Assembly (NCBI GenBank): GCA_000985875.1
Contig: CCRI01000008.1
Span: forward strand, 186,001-250,000
Length of the DNA stretch: 64,000 nt
Reading direction: 5' to 3'
DNA from: Neorhizobium galegae bv. officinalis
Lineage (GTDB): Bacteria > Pseudomonadota > Alphaproteobacteria > Rhizobiales > Rhizobiaceae
The notes below the pieces were generated by a model. It did no database searches and had not been told where the DNA came from. It saw nothing but the letters and a program-made list of their open reading frames with translations. Of this stretch, positions 54,589-63,593 are shown in pieces. How positions within the stretch are numbered: position 1 is the first letter of the stretch; each line of letters begins with the position of its first letter. A program made the position numbers and the translations under genes.

Positions 54589-55617
54589 ATGCTCGAAAAG
54601 ACCAAGACAGAAGTGAGCTACGGAAACGAGCCCGGCCTGCGCTTCGCCCTTGTCCTCGACGGGCATGGTGGCTGCAGGACGATGAACATGGCGGAGGCCT
54701 GCAGCTGGAAGCCGGGAGACGGTCTCGTCTGGCTGCATTTCGAGCGCGATCATCCGGCAACGGCGGAATGGATCAATACCAATGGCGGCTTCGATCCGCT
54801 GGTGGCGGAAGCACTTCTTGCAGAGGATTCCCGTCCGCGCGTCGAGCCCCTGGGCGATGGACTGCTGATCATCCTGCGCGGTGTCTGCGCCGCTCCGCCG
54901 GAAGAAGCAGAGAAAAACTCGGACGAGATCGACCTCGTGCCCCTGCATATCTGGGTGGACGAACACCGGCTGGTGACATTGCGGGACAGCGGCCACTACA
55001 TCACGGCGCTACGCGATATCCGCCGGGCGCTCGACCACGGCAAGGGTCCCCGGCAGGCGGGGGAACTTCTGGCACTCGTCAGCGACAAGCTCGTCCGCGA
55101 CCTGGAGCCGGTGCTCGACGACATGGACGAAGAGGTCGACGAACTCGACGAGCTGATTTTCAAGGGAGAAGCTGGCGAGGTCCGCCAGAGGCTCAAGCTG
55201 CTGCGTCGCCGCGCCGTGCAGCTACGCCGCTATCTCGCGCCGCAACGCGACGCGCTCAACAGGATCGAGCACGACGACGCCCCATGGCTCAGGGAACGGG
55301 ACAAGCTCCGCTTCCGCGAGGTCATCGACAAACTGATGCGGTTCATCGAATATCTCGACGCAATCCGCGACCGTACCGGCATCCTTCATGACGACCTTTC
55401 GACGGTCATCGGCGAACGGATCGCGCGCAATTCCAACCGGCTTGCCGCGTTGGCGGCCCTGCTCCTGCCCCCGAGCGTCGTCGCCGGTCTCTTCGGCATG
55501 AATGTCGGCGGCATTCCCGGCGTCAACGATACCTGGGCTTTCCTGATGATCGTTGCGCTGGTCATCGTTATTTCCGCCGGCACGCTGTGGATCCTCAAGC
55601 GCATCGAGTGGCTTTGA
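54589..55617 (+). CDS. zntB: CorA/ZntB-family zinc transporter
   Basis: A 342-residue divalent-cation channel-like transporter. A large cytoplasmic domain (1-280) with long helices (DMDEEVDELDELIFKGEAG) is followed by two C-terminal transmembrane helices. The signature is LFGMNVGGIPGVND near residue 305, the GMNxGGxP form typical of ZntB. The C-terminus is basic. ATG 54589 is preceded by GGAGGACGCGCATCA. Substrate assignment to zinc follows the family. Confidence 0.88.
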   Translation: MLEKTKTEVSYGNEPGLRFALVLDGHGGCRTMNMAEACSWKPGDGLVWLHFERDHPATAEWINTNGGFDPLVAEALLAEDSRPRVEPLGDGLLIILRGVCAAPPEEAEKNSDEIDLVPLHIWVDEHRLVTLRDSGHYITALRDIRRALDHGKGPRQAGELLALVSDKLVRDLEPVLDDMDEEVDELDELIFKGEAGEVRQRLKLLRRRAVQLRRYLAPQRDALNRIEHDDAPWLRERDKLRFREVIDKLMRFIEYLDAIRDRTGILHDDLSTVIGERIARNSNRLAALAALLLPPSVVAGLFGMNVGGIPGVNDTWAFLMIVALVIVISAGTLWILKRIEWL

Positions 55618-55653
55618 ACCCGGCTTCGACGCGCCCGGTCCGAACCGCTTCGG

Positions 55654-56631
55654 CTATTCGGCGGCTTGAGGTATCGCTTCCCGAGGTTCGATACCGAGCA
55701 TCTGCTTGAAGTCGCCATGGCTCGGGCAGGTCGAAAGGCGGCGCTCCATGGCCTCGACCAGCCACCGGCCTGCAGGCCCCAGCGGGTTTGCTGCCTTGCG
55801 CATGGCATAGAGCGGGTACTGGCTCTGCTCGTAGGCTTCGAGGTCGAGCGCAACGAGAGTTCCGCCCATGATGTCCCTTCCGGCGACGGACGCCGGCAGG
55901 CCGCCCCAGCCGAGACCACCCTTGATCAACTGATGCTTCGTGGCGATGTCGCCGACGCGCCATGTCTTGTAGGACAGAACGTTGAAATCGCGGCCCTTGG
56001 TCAGCCCGGACGTATCCGTGACGACCATCTGGACCTCTTCGCGCACGTCTGCGAGGGTCAGAGGCCGACCCAACTTTGCAAGCGGATGTTCGGCGGCTGC
56101 GACCGGAATCATGAAGGAGTAGCCGATCTTCTCCATCACGACCGAATCCTCCTGCCGAAGGATCGATCCACCTATGCCGATATCGGCCTTACCGGAGATG
56201 ACCATTTCCATGACCATGCCGAGCTCGCCGACATTGAGGTTGAGCGCCACGCTCGGGAACCTCTCCCTGAACTCCCGCAGCTCCGCCACAACCGCATCCG
56301 ACGGAACCATCACGCTCAGTGCCACCGACAGTTCTGCCTCCAGCCCCTGCTTGATGCCCTTTGCCCGGGCGCGCATCACCTGGAGGTCGGCGACGATACG
56401 CCGGGCGTCAGTCAGCAGCGCCTTGCCCGCTTCGGTCAGCTTCGGCTGGCGGGCGCCGCTGCGCTCGAAAAGTGCCACGTCCAGCTGGGCTTCAAGATTG
56501 CCGATCGTGTAGCTCACCACCGATTGCGCCCGGTTCAGCGCCCGCGAAGCCGCGGAAAAGCTGCCCGTCTCGGCAACCGCCAGAAACACCTGCAACTGAT
56601 CGAGTGTGGGATTGGCATCCATGGTCATCAT
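55654..56631 (-). CDS. LysR-family transcriptional regulator
   Basis: A 325-residue LTTR. The N-terminal helix-turn-helix is in LDQLQVFLAVAETGSFSAAS and RALNRAQSVVSYTIGNLEAQ (residues about 8-50). The substrate-binding domain follows from residue 90. It diverges from the azoreductase gene across 153 bases, the classical arrangement for a regulator and its target. Initiation could be at either of two close ATGs (56631, 56622). Confidence 0.9.
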   Translation of the reverse strand: MMTMDANPTLDQLQVFLAVAETGSFSAASRALNRAQSVVSYTIGNLEAQLDVALFERSGARQPKLTEAGKALLTDARRIVADLQVMRARAKGIKQGLEAELSVALSVMVPSDAVVAELREFRERFPSVALNLNVGELGMVMEMVISGKADIGIGGSILRQEDSVVMEKIGYSFMIPVAAAEHPLAKLGRPLTLADVREEVQMVVTDTSGLTKGRDFNVLSYKTWRVGDIATKHQLIKGGLGWGGLPASVAGRDIMGGTLVALDLEAYEQSQYPLYAMRKAANPLGPAGRWLVEAMERRLSTCPSHGDFKQMLGIEPREAIPQAAE

Positions 56632-56784
56632 CCAAATTTTCGATAGGTAACTTCGATATTATCCCAGTTTTGTCGATGGGCGTCCACGCTTATCTGTTCT
56701 CTCGAACACAGCGGATCCACCCGCTCTTCAATCCTGCTGCAGGCCCAAGACTGTAGGCAAGATCTCCAGATAAGGAAAAAAAGC

Positions 56785-57402
56785 ATGTCCTCCATCCTCC
56801 TCGTCACCTCCAGCCCGCGCGGCAACGACTCGCTCTCCAGCAAGGTCGCCCATGACCTTGCCAACGAACTGAGTGCCCGCGACAACGGCACCTCGGTCGT
56901 CCATCGCGATCTCGGCGCAAACCCCATCCCGCATCTCGACAGCGTCACCACGTCCGCCATCCGCAAGCAGGCGGCCGACCGCACCCCCGCGGAAGCTGCC
57001 GCCGCCGACTATTCGGACAAACTGGTCGCCGAACTGATGGCTGCCGATACCCTGGTCATCGCCACCGGCCTCATCAACTTCAACATCTATTCGACGCTGA
57101 AGAGCTGGATCGACAACGTCGCCCGCGCCGGCCAGACGTTCCGCTATACGGCTGCAGGCCCGGAAGGCCTCGCCACCGGCAAGAAGGCCTATATCGTGCT
57201 CGCATCCGGCGGCGTCTATTCCGAAGGCCCGGCTGCCGGCATGAACCATGCCCTCCCCTACCTGACGACCGTGCTCGGCTTCCTGGGCATGACGGATGTG
57301 GAAGTCGTCTATGTCGAAGGCGTCGCCTTCGGCCCCGAAGCTGCTGAAAAGGCGATCGCCAGCGCCCAGCAGCGCAATCGGCAGCTCGCTCTCGCCGCTT
57401 AA
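56785..57402 (+). CDS. azoR: FMN-dependent NADH-azoreductase
   Basis: A 205-residue flavodoxin-like quinone/azo reductase. The FMN phosphate loop is LLVTSSPRGNDSLSSKV at residues 5-21. Other landmarks are FNIYSTLKSWIDNVARAGQTFRY (quoted here only as the central helix near residue 100) and IVLASGGVYSEGPA. It probably detoxifies quinones under control of the divergent LysR regulator. Its stop overlaps that of the converging GGDEF gene by four bases. Confidence 0.92.
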   Translation: MSSILLVTSSPRGNDSLSSKVAHDLANELSARDNGTSVVHRDLGANPIPHLDSVTTSAIRKQAADRTPAEAAAADYSDKLVAELMAADTLVIATGLINFNIYSTLKSWIDNVARAGQTFRYTAAGPEGLATGKKAYIVLASGGVYSEGPAAGMNHALPYLTTVLGFLGMTDVEVVYVEGVAFGPEAAEKAIASAQQRNRQLALAA

Positions 57403-58682
57403 GCCGTCCCTGCGCCTGACGGGACGAGCCTGCCAAGACGGCCGTGGACATTGTCCCGGCCGTCGTTTTTTGCGCGGTAGAGGCGTTCGTCGGCACGCCC
57501 GAGCAGCGTATCGAGCGCGTGTCCGTCTTCCGGAGCCGTCGCGACACCGATCGAGACGGTGACACATTGGCCGTCGGGACGAATGACCGAACGACAGATG
57601 GCGGTCCGCAGACGTTCAGCGATCATCAGGGCGCTGTCGTGGTCGGTATCGGGCAGGATCAACACGAATTCCTCGCCGCCGAAGCGGGAGAGATGGTCGC
57701 TCGGGCGGGAACCGGCCTGCAGGCACAGAGCAACCTCCTTCAGCACCTCGTCCCCCTTCAGATGGCCGAAGAGGTCGTTGACCTGCTTGAAATGGTCCGC
57801 ATCGACGATGATGAGGCTGAGCCCATTTCCACGATCGAGACAGCGGTGAATGAGCTTCGGAACATCCGCCTCCAGGCGCCCGCGGTCGAAAAGCCCGGTC
57901 AGCCCGTCGACGCCGCTCTTGGCAAGCAGCGCCTGATAACGCTCGCGAAACGTCAAGTCGTTGAAGATATCGGTGATCTCGCGCGTCGATCTGGCGAGCC
58001 GCGGGATCTGCTCGATCTTGAGATAGACGGCAAAAAGCAGCGAATAGAGCACCACGGACAGCAGCTTGGCATACCATCCGCCGAAGAAGACCGAAGGCGG
58101 CGCTCCGAAGAGGATGTTCAGTGCCGAATAGAAGCCGATCTGGTCGAAGGTCAGCATGGCCGCGCCACTGATCGCGAAGCGCAGCACGACATTGCTGCGC
58201 AGGACGCGGCCCAGCCGCTCGTAAAGCAGGATGACGCCGATCGCGTCGACATAGAGCAGCGCAGTGCCCCATATCATCAGCCATCCCATCTCGTTCAGGA
58301 AATCCATGTCGGCAGCGCGGCCGCCCGGCAGCGCCACGACTTCATGCGCCTGGAGAAGCTGGGCGATGCCGACCGTCAGGAGATTGCCCAGGAAAAGCCC
58401 GTAGATCGGCTGGCGAACGACCGCCGCGTCCTCCTTCAGGTAAAGGAGCAGGATCATCATCAGCTTTCCGGCAAAAAAGACCGACGAGCCTGGTGAAACG
58501 GTGCCAAATGGAAGATCGATGTAGAAGACCGCGGCAAGGTAGGTCTCCATGAAATGCATGACGCCGAGTGCGGCCAGGAACACCCCGAGGCCGAGCTGGC
58601 GACGGAAATGCAGGAACGCCGTCATGACTGAGAAGTAGATCACCGCTTCCAGAAGGAAGAGGGCCAGATTGAACGCTTGCAT
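57399..58682 (-). CDS. Membrane-bound diguanylate cyclase (GGDEF)
   Basis: A 427-residue protein. Residues 1-220 hold about six or seven transmembrane helices of an unassigned sensor type. The GGDEF domain spans about 250-410, with DGLTGLFDRGRLE, the active site RFGGEEFVLILP and an upstream RPSD exactly five residues before GGEEF. The product-inhibition site is therefore intact and the protein is probably an active, feedback-inhibited cyclase. It lies 86 bases downstream of the Amt-GGDEF-EAL gene on the same strand, so they may be co-transcribed. Confidence 0.9.
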   Translation of the reverse strand: MQAFNLALFLLEAVIYFSVMTAFLHFRRQLGLGVFLAALGVMHFMETYLAAVFYIDLPFGTVSPGSSVFFAGKLMMILLLYLKEDAAVVRQPIYGLFLGNLLTVGIAQLLQAHEVVALPGGRAADMDFLNEMGWLMIWGTALLYVDAIGVILLYERLGRVLRSNVVLRFAISGAAMLTFDQIGFYSALNILFGAPPSVFFGGWYAKLLSVVLYSLLFAVYLKIEQIPRLARSTREITDIFNDLTFRERYQALLAKSGVDGLTGLFDRGRLEADVPKLIHRCLDRGNGLSLIIVDADHFKQVNDLFGHLKGDEVLKEVALCLQAGSRPSDHLSRFGGEEFVLILPDTDHDSALMIAERLRTAICRSVIRPDGQCVTVSIGVATAPEDGHALDTLLGRADERLYRAKNDGRDNVHGRLGRLVPSGAGTA

Positions 58683-58767
58683 TTCGATCCGCTTCCACCC
58701 CTTGCAGGTGCTATACCGCTGTAACAGCTATCGTTTTACGTGCTCCAACCCGTATGGATTATGGCCA

Positions 58768-61700
58768 TTATGCATGACTATGCAATAACGGCTGGAGGGC
58801 TTCCCCTTCGAACGTCGGGTAATCCTGGATCTCCGGCAGCTTCTTTGGCACGTTACGGAGCTGAGTGGCGATCGCCGGGTCGATCTCGCGTGCGATCTCG
58901 CTGACTTTCCGGGGCTTGCCGAGAAGATAGCCCTGCAGTTCGTCGCAGCCTGCATGCGCGAGAAACAGCGCCTGCTCGGTCGTTTCGACGCCTTCCGCGA
59001 CGATCTTCATGCCAAGGCCGGTGCCGAGGTCTATGATCGTGCGTACGATGATCTGCGCATTGTCGACGAGGTTCAGGTTGTTGACGAAGCTGCGGTCGAT
59101 CTTGATCGTGTCGAACGGGTAGCGGCTGAGATAACTCAGCGACGAATACCCGGTGCCGAAATCGTCGAGCGCGATGTGGAAGCCCATGCGCTTCAGGTCG
59201 TTGAGGATCTGCACGGCGCGCTTGTCGTCCTCGATCAGCACGCTCTCGGTGATCTCGAGCTCGATCCGGTGCGGATCGGCGCCGGTGCGCTCCAGCAGTT
59301 CGGCAAGATCGGCGACGAAATCCGCGTGACGGAACTGCAGCGGGCTGACGTTGACACTGATATGGCCGTCAAGGCCGTCGAGTATCCTGCAGGCCTCGGC
59401 GAGCACCCAGGCGCCAAGCCGGATGATCTTGCCGGAGGCTTCGGCGACCGGAATGAAATCGCCCGGGCTGATCATGCCGCGCTTCGGATGGAACCAGCGC
59501 AGCAGTGCCTCGTGGCCGATAATGAGGCCGCTTTCCGCCTCGACCCGCGGCTGCAGGTAGAGTTCGAATTCGCCCCGCTGCAGGGCGATCTCCAGATCGA
59601 CTTCCAGCGCCCGGCGCTTTTCGATCAGTTCGTTCATGCCGGGCCTGAACATTCGGCAGGCGTTCCGGCCGGCATTCTTGGCATGATAGAGCGCGACGTC
59701 GGCGCAGCCGATCAGCGCGTCCATGTCCCCCGCATTTTCGGGGCACAGCGCACCGCCGATGCTGACGCTGATATTGACCCGCTCGCCGTGGCCGATATCG
59801 ATCGGGTAAGCCATCGCGGCAAGCAGCCGATCGCCGAACATCTCCAGCTCATCTGTATCGGACGTATGGGCGATGATGACGGCGAACTCGTCGCCACCGA
59901 GCCGAGCGACGATGTTGTTCGGACCGGCTTCGGCCGCAAGCCGGACGGCGGTTTCGCGGATCACCGTGTCACCTGCCTGGTGGCCATGGATGTCGTTGAT
60001 GTCCTTGAAGCGGTCGAGGTCGACCATCAGCACGCCGCATCCCTTGCCGTTTTCAGCCGCGTCCACCAGTTCGGTCAGCCGCTCGGAAAACAGTACGCGG
60101 TTCGGCAGCCCCGTCAGCGGGTCGTGGAGAGCGAGGTAGCGCATGCGGCTCTCCGCCAGCTTGCGCTCCCTGAGGTCGACGAGGCAGCCGATACGGGCTT
60201 TCTCGCCGCGATAGAGGATGTCGCGGCCACGCGCCTCGACGGGAATCTCCTCGCCGTCCGCCAGTCTCACGCGGATCTCATGGCTGCTGTCGTCGTTGAG
60301 TTTCATCATGTCGATGATCCGGATCGTCTCGCCGTCATGCAGGAAATCGAACGCGGAACGGCCAATGATCTCGAGGAGCGGCAGGCCGATCATCTTGCCG
60401 AGCTGTTCGTTGCCGTCGACGATGAGCCCGTCCCGGTGGATCAGGATCGCTTCGAACGTAGCGTTCGCAAGCGCTGCGACGCGCTCTGATTCCTCGTTGT
60501 TGCGCCGGAGTTCGATCAGCTCTCCCCGGCTGCGTTCCTCCTGCTCGATATTGTCCATCAGCCGGTTGAAGAGCCCGGTCAGCTTTTCCGCCTCGTCGCC
60601 CTTGACCATGGGAAGGCGCTTGCGCAGGTCGGCATTGCCGCCGAGAAGATCGGTCAGCGCATCCTCGACATGCCCGACGCCGAGGCGGGTCGCGTGTTCG
60701 GCAAGGTTCAGCCCCTCCTCTTCGTCCTTCGCCGAAACACGGATGCGCATCAGCCGGTCGGCCGCCCAGAAAAAGGCGTAGCCGAGACCGAAGGACCAGT
60801 AGAAATTGACGCCGACGCCGACGAGCTGCACATGCAGCTGCGCCAGCCTGCCGCCAGCCGGAAGCTGATCGACCGGAGCGAGAAACGCCAGAAGCAGGGT
60901 TCCGGTGACGCCGGCAAAAGCATGCACGCCGATCGCGCCGACAGCGTCGTCGATCTTGAGCGTTCTTTCGATGAAGGCATTGCCGAAGATCGCCACCGCG
61001 CCACCGATCGCCCCGACCATCAGCGCGCTTGCCGGATCGAGGATATTGCAGCCGGCGGTGACGGCCACGAGCCCTCCGAGCATGCCGGAATTCGATTTTT
61101 CCGGAAAGATGACGCCGTCCTGGTAAAAGCCGATGACATAACCGACGCAGGTGCCCATGCCGCCGGCCAGCACCGTGTTCATGATGATCGGCGCCACCTG
61201 GTCGGTCACGCCGAGTGCCGAACCGCCGTTGAAGCCGATCCAGCCGATGAAGAGCAGCAACGCGCCGGTGGTCGAGAGCACAGGGCTGTGGCCGGCGATC
61301 CTGACGGGCGTGCCGTCGGAATTGAACTTGCCGATGCGCGGGCCGATGATCATGCAGGCCGCAAGCGCCACCCAGCCGCCGGTCGAATGGACGACCGTGG
61401 AGCCGGCGAAATCGACGAACCCCATCTGCGACAGGAAGGCGGATGCGTTCGGGAACAGTGCCGATCCCCAGGCCCAGTGCACGAAGACCGGATAGATCAG
61501 CCCCGACATGAACAACGAGCCGAACACATAGGCCGCCAGCTTCATGCGCTCGGCGACAGCGCCCGACACGATCGTCGCGGCGGTGCCGCAGAACATGACC
61601 TGGAAGACGAAAAAGGCCGACTGCCAGCTGTCGAGACCGCGCAGGAAATAGAACTCGCTCTGGGTTCCGAACAGGAAGCCGTTCGAGCTGCCGAAGGCGA

Positions 61701-61980
61701 TCATGAAGCCGACCGCGGCGAACGCGACGACGCCGAACACGAAATCGAGGAGATTTTTCTGCGCCACGTTGATCGAGTTCTTCGAGCGCACCATGCCGGC
61801 TTCGAGCAGAAGGAAGCCGACCTGCATCATCATCACCAGTCCGGCGGCGACGAGCACCCAGGTCATATCCAGCCGGGAAGTGTCCGAAAGGAGATCATCC
61901 GCGAAGGCAAAACCCGGGATGAGGCCGCCGGAAAGCCCGGAACCGACAAAAAGCATAAAATATGACCGGCGAGATCGCAT
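58768..61980 (-). CDS. Amt ammonium transporter fused to PAS-GGDEF-EAL cyclic-di-GMP domains
   Basis: About 1070 residues, numbered from ATG 61980; a TTG at 62022 would add fourteen. Residues 1-26 look like a signal peptide ending AFA. Residues 30-420 form a full Amt channel, with AGSTVVHSTGG (Asp190, His198) and GAIGVHAFAGV (His353) matching the conserved Asp and twin-His pore residues, and GWIGFNGGSAL. A charged linker leads to a PAS-like domain (about 500-610). The GGDEF domain has ARLGGDEFAV (695-699) but no RxxD site. The EAL domain has GHEALLRW (824-826), ELEITESV, LDDFGTGYSSL, IKIDRSFV and VAEGVETT, so it has all phosphodiesterase residues. Confidence 0.93.
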   Translation of the reverse strand: MRSRRSYFMLFVGSGLSGGLIPGFAFADDLLSDTSRLDMTWVLVAAGLVMMMQVGFLLLEAGMVRSKNSINVAQKNLLDFVFGVVAFAAVGFMIAFGSSNGFLFGTQSEFYFLRGLDSWQSAFFVFQVMFCGTAATIVSGAVAERMKLAAYVFGSLFMSGLIYPVFVHWAWGSALFPNASAFLSQMGFVDFAGSTVVHSTGGWVALAACMIIGPRIGKFNSDGTPVRIAGHSPVLSTTGALLLFIGWIGFNGGSALGVTDQVAPIIMNTVLAGGMGTCVGYVIGFYQDGVIFPEKSNSGMLGGLVAVTAGCNILDPASALMVGAIGGAVAIFGNAFIERTLKIDDAVGAIGVHAFAGVTGTLLLAFLAPVDQLPAGGRLAQLHVQLVGVGVNFYWSFGLGYAFFWAADRLMRIRVSAKDEEEGLNLAEHATRLGVGHVEDALTDLLGGNADLRKRLPMVKGDEAEKLTGLFNRLMDNIEQEERSRGELIELRRNNEESERVAALANATFEAILIHRDGLIVDGNEQLGKMIGLPLLEIIGRSAFDFLHDGETIRIIDMMKLNDDSSHEIRVRLADGEEIPVEARGRDILYRGEKARIGCLVDLRERKLAESRMRYLALHDPLTGLPNRVLFSERLTELVDAAENGKGCGVLMVDLDRFKDINDIHGHQAGDTVIRETAVRLAAEAGPNNIVARLGGDEFAVIIAHTSDTDELEMFGDRLLAAMAYPIDIGHGERVNISVSIGGALCPENAGDMDALIGCADVALYHAKNAGRNACRMFRPGMNELIEKRRALEVDLEIALQRGEFELYLQPRVEAESGLIIGHEALLRWFHPKRGMISPGDFIPVAEASGKIIRLGAWVLAEACRILDGLDGHISVNVSPLQFRHADFVADLAELLERTGADPHRIELEITESVLIEDDKRAVQILNDLKRMGFHIALDDFGTGYSSLSYLSRYPFDTIKIDRSFVNNLNLVDNAQIIVRTIIDLGTGLGMKIVAEGVETTEQALFLAHAGCDELQGYLLGKPRKVSEIAREIDPAIATQLRNVPKKLPEIQDYPTFEGEALQPLLHSHA

Positions 61981-62088
61981 TAAAAAGTCGACCGCAGAAA
62001 GACATCGGAACAGATGCTTCAAGCTATCGCTAATGCTTTAATTTTGAGTGTGGCCGGCAATCTTTGCGATCACAATGCGGAACGCATG

Positions 62089-62412
62089 TCACGCGGAGCG
62101 CGACTTCTCCCCATCGGAAAACAGCGAGGGGCCGTTCTGGTCGATGATCTGCTGAGCCTTGCGGACAGTATATTCGACCGCGTCATCCATGGAGGTGAAG
62201 ACGTCGGCGCGGACGAAATTACGCACCAAGGTCTCGCCTTCTACGTCCTTCTCGATACGTCCGGCAAGCCGGAACTGCGACCCTTCGCGGATCGGTGCCG
62301 GATGGATGATGCAGCCGCCATGCTCGACGGGCTTGGCTGAAGCGGCAGGTGCCTCGGCCGATTTGCCGCCACCGGAGAACATCGAGAAAATATTGGACAG
62401 AAACGAAGCCAT
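62089..62412 (-). CDS. HlyU-family protein
   Basis: A 107-residue protein of the HlyU family, a name borrowed from a Vibrio regulator although the alphaproteobacterial members differ. Visible landmarks are the N-terminal MASFLSNIFSMFSGGG, GCIIHPAPIREGSQFRLAG, and DAVEYTVRKAQQIIDQNG. It is soluble. Its start diverges from the glycerophosphodiesterase gene. Actual function is unknown. Confidence 0.85.
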   Translation of the reverse strand: MASFLSNIFSMFSGGGKSAEAPAASAKPVEHGGCIIHPAPIREGSQFRLAGRIEKDVEGETLVRNFVRADVFTSMDDAVEYTVRKAQQIIDQNGPSLFSDGEKSRSA

Positions 62413-62516
62413 GGCGGCTGCCTAGCACATTCCTGCGCAGGCAGGAAGCAGGGTACCCAAGGAAAAGTCACGGTCCGACGTCTCATATCCACCCGCACAA
62501 TTAGGAACCTGACCGC

Positions 62517-63536
62517 ATGAAATGGAAGATCGCCGCAGCATTCCTCCTCGCCGTCATCGCCGCGCTTTGGATCGGCAATACCTCCCTGCTCTCCCGCTTT
62601 CCGAACGACAAGCCGCTCAGGATCATTGCCCATCGCGGTCAGCACCAGCTTTTCGACGCCACCAACGTGAAGAACGACACCTGCACCGCAAGCCTGATGC
62701 TGCCGCCAACGCACGGCTTTCTGGAGAACACCATTCCGGGCATGAAGGCCGCCTTCGATGCCGGCGCCGACGTGGTCGAACTCGACGTGCACCTGACGCC
62801 GGACAGGCAGTTCGCCGTCTTCCACGACTGGACGCTCGATTGCCGCACCGAGGTCAAGGGCGTCACGGAACAGACGCCGATGCCGGTCCTGAAGACACTC
62901 GACATCGGCTACGGCTACACCGCCGACGGCGGCCGGACCTTTCCGTTCCGAGGCCAGGGCAAGGGCCTGATGCCGACCTTGCCGGAGGTATTTGCGGCCC
63001 TGCCGGAGCGTCGTTTCCTGATCAACTTCAAGAGCCGTCGCACAGAGGAAGGCGAAGTTCTGGCAACGCTTCTCAATACCGACCCCGCTGCCCGGGCGGC
63101 GGCGTTCGGCGTTTATGGCGGAAACGAGCCGACCGAAAGAGCGGTGGCGCTCGTCCCTGGCCTTCCCGGCTATTCCAACCGTTCCTCCAAATCCTGCCTC
63201 CTGAACTACCTGGCGCTCGGATGGAGCGGCCATGTGCCGCAAACCTGCCGAAATACCCTTGTCCCGGTCCCCGCCAATCTCGCCTTCCTGCTCTGGGGCT
63301 GGCCGGAGCGTTTCTACAACCGGATGCAGGCGGCGGGATCGGATGTCGTGCTGATCGGCCCGTTCGAGGCCGGCGATGCCGGATCGTCCGGCATAGACGA
63401 CCGGGATGCGTGGGACATGGTGCCTTCACGCTTTCCGGGCCTGGTCTGGACCAACGTCATCGAGAAGACCCGACCTGAGGTGGAACGCCGCGGCTTCTGT
63501 GCCCTGCCCGCCAGGCCGCATATCTGCAGCAGATAG
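62517..63536 (+). CDS. Membrane-anchored glycerophosphodiester phosphodiesterase family protein
   Basis: A 339-residue protein. One N-terminal helix (KIAAAFLLAVIAALWIGN) acts as a signal or anchor, so the enzyme domain is periplasmic. GDPD motifs are IIAHRGQHQLF, FLENTIPGMKAAFDAG, VVELDVHLT and FAVFHDWTLDC, which hold both catalytic histidines and the metal-site acids. Extra cysteines (CTAS, CLLNY, CRNT) suggest disulfides. It differs from the cytoplasmic UgpQ-like copy at 16986-17855. It is followed by an alpha/beta-hydrolase gene on the same strand. Confidence 0.88.
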   Translation: MKWKIAAAFLLAVIAALWIGNTSLLSRFPNDKPLRIIAHRGQHQLFDATNVKNDTCTASLMLPPTHGFLENTIPGMKAAFDAGADVVELDVHLTPDRQFAVFHDWTLDCRTEVKGVTEQTPMPVLKTLDIGYGYTADGGRTFPFRGQGKGLMPTLPEVFAALPERRFLINFKSRRTEEGEVLATLLNTDPAARAAAFGVYGGNEPTERAVALVPGLPGYSNRSSKSCLLNYLALGWSGHVPQTCRNTLVPVPANLAFLLWGWPERFYNRMQAAGSDVVLIGPFEAGDAGSSGIDDRDAWDMVPSRFPGLVWTNVIEKTRPEVERRGFCALPARPHICSR

Positions 63537-63593
63537 ACTTTCCGCCGTCACGAAGCCCGCCTATCATCTCCTTCGGTTCGGAGGGAGCGCCGG

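Noticed and set aside
58954..60489. A 511-codon open frame opposite the GGDEF-EAL part
   Set aside because: Antisense shadow of conserved catalytic domains, with a composition dominated by Ala/Arg/Asp/Val.
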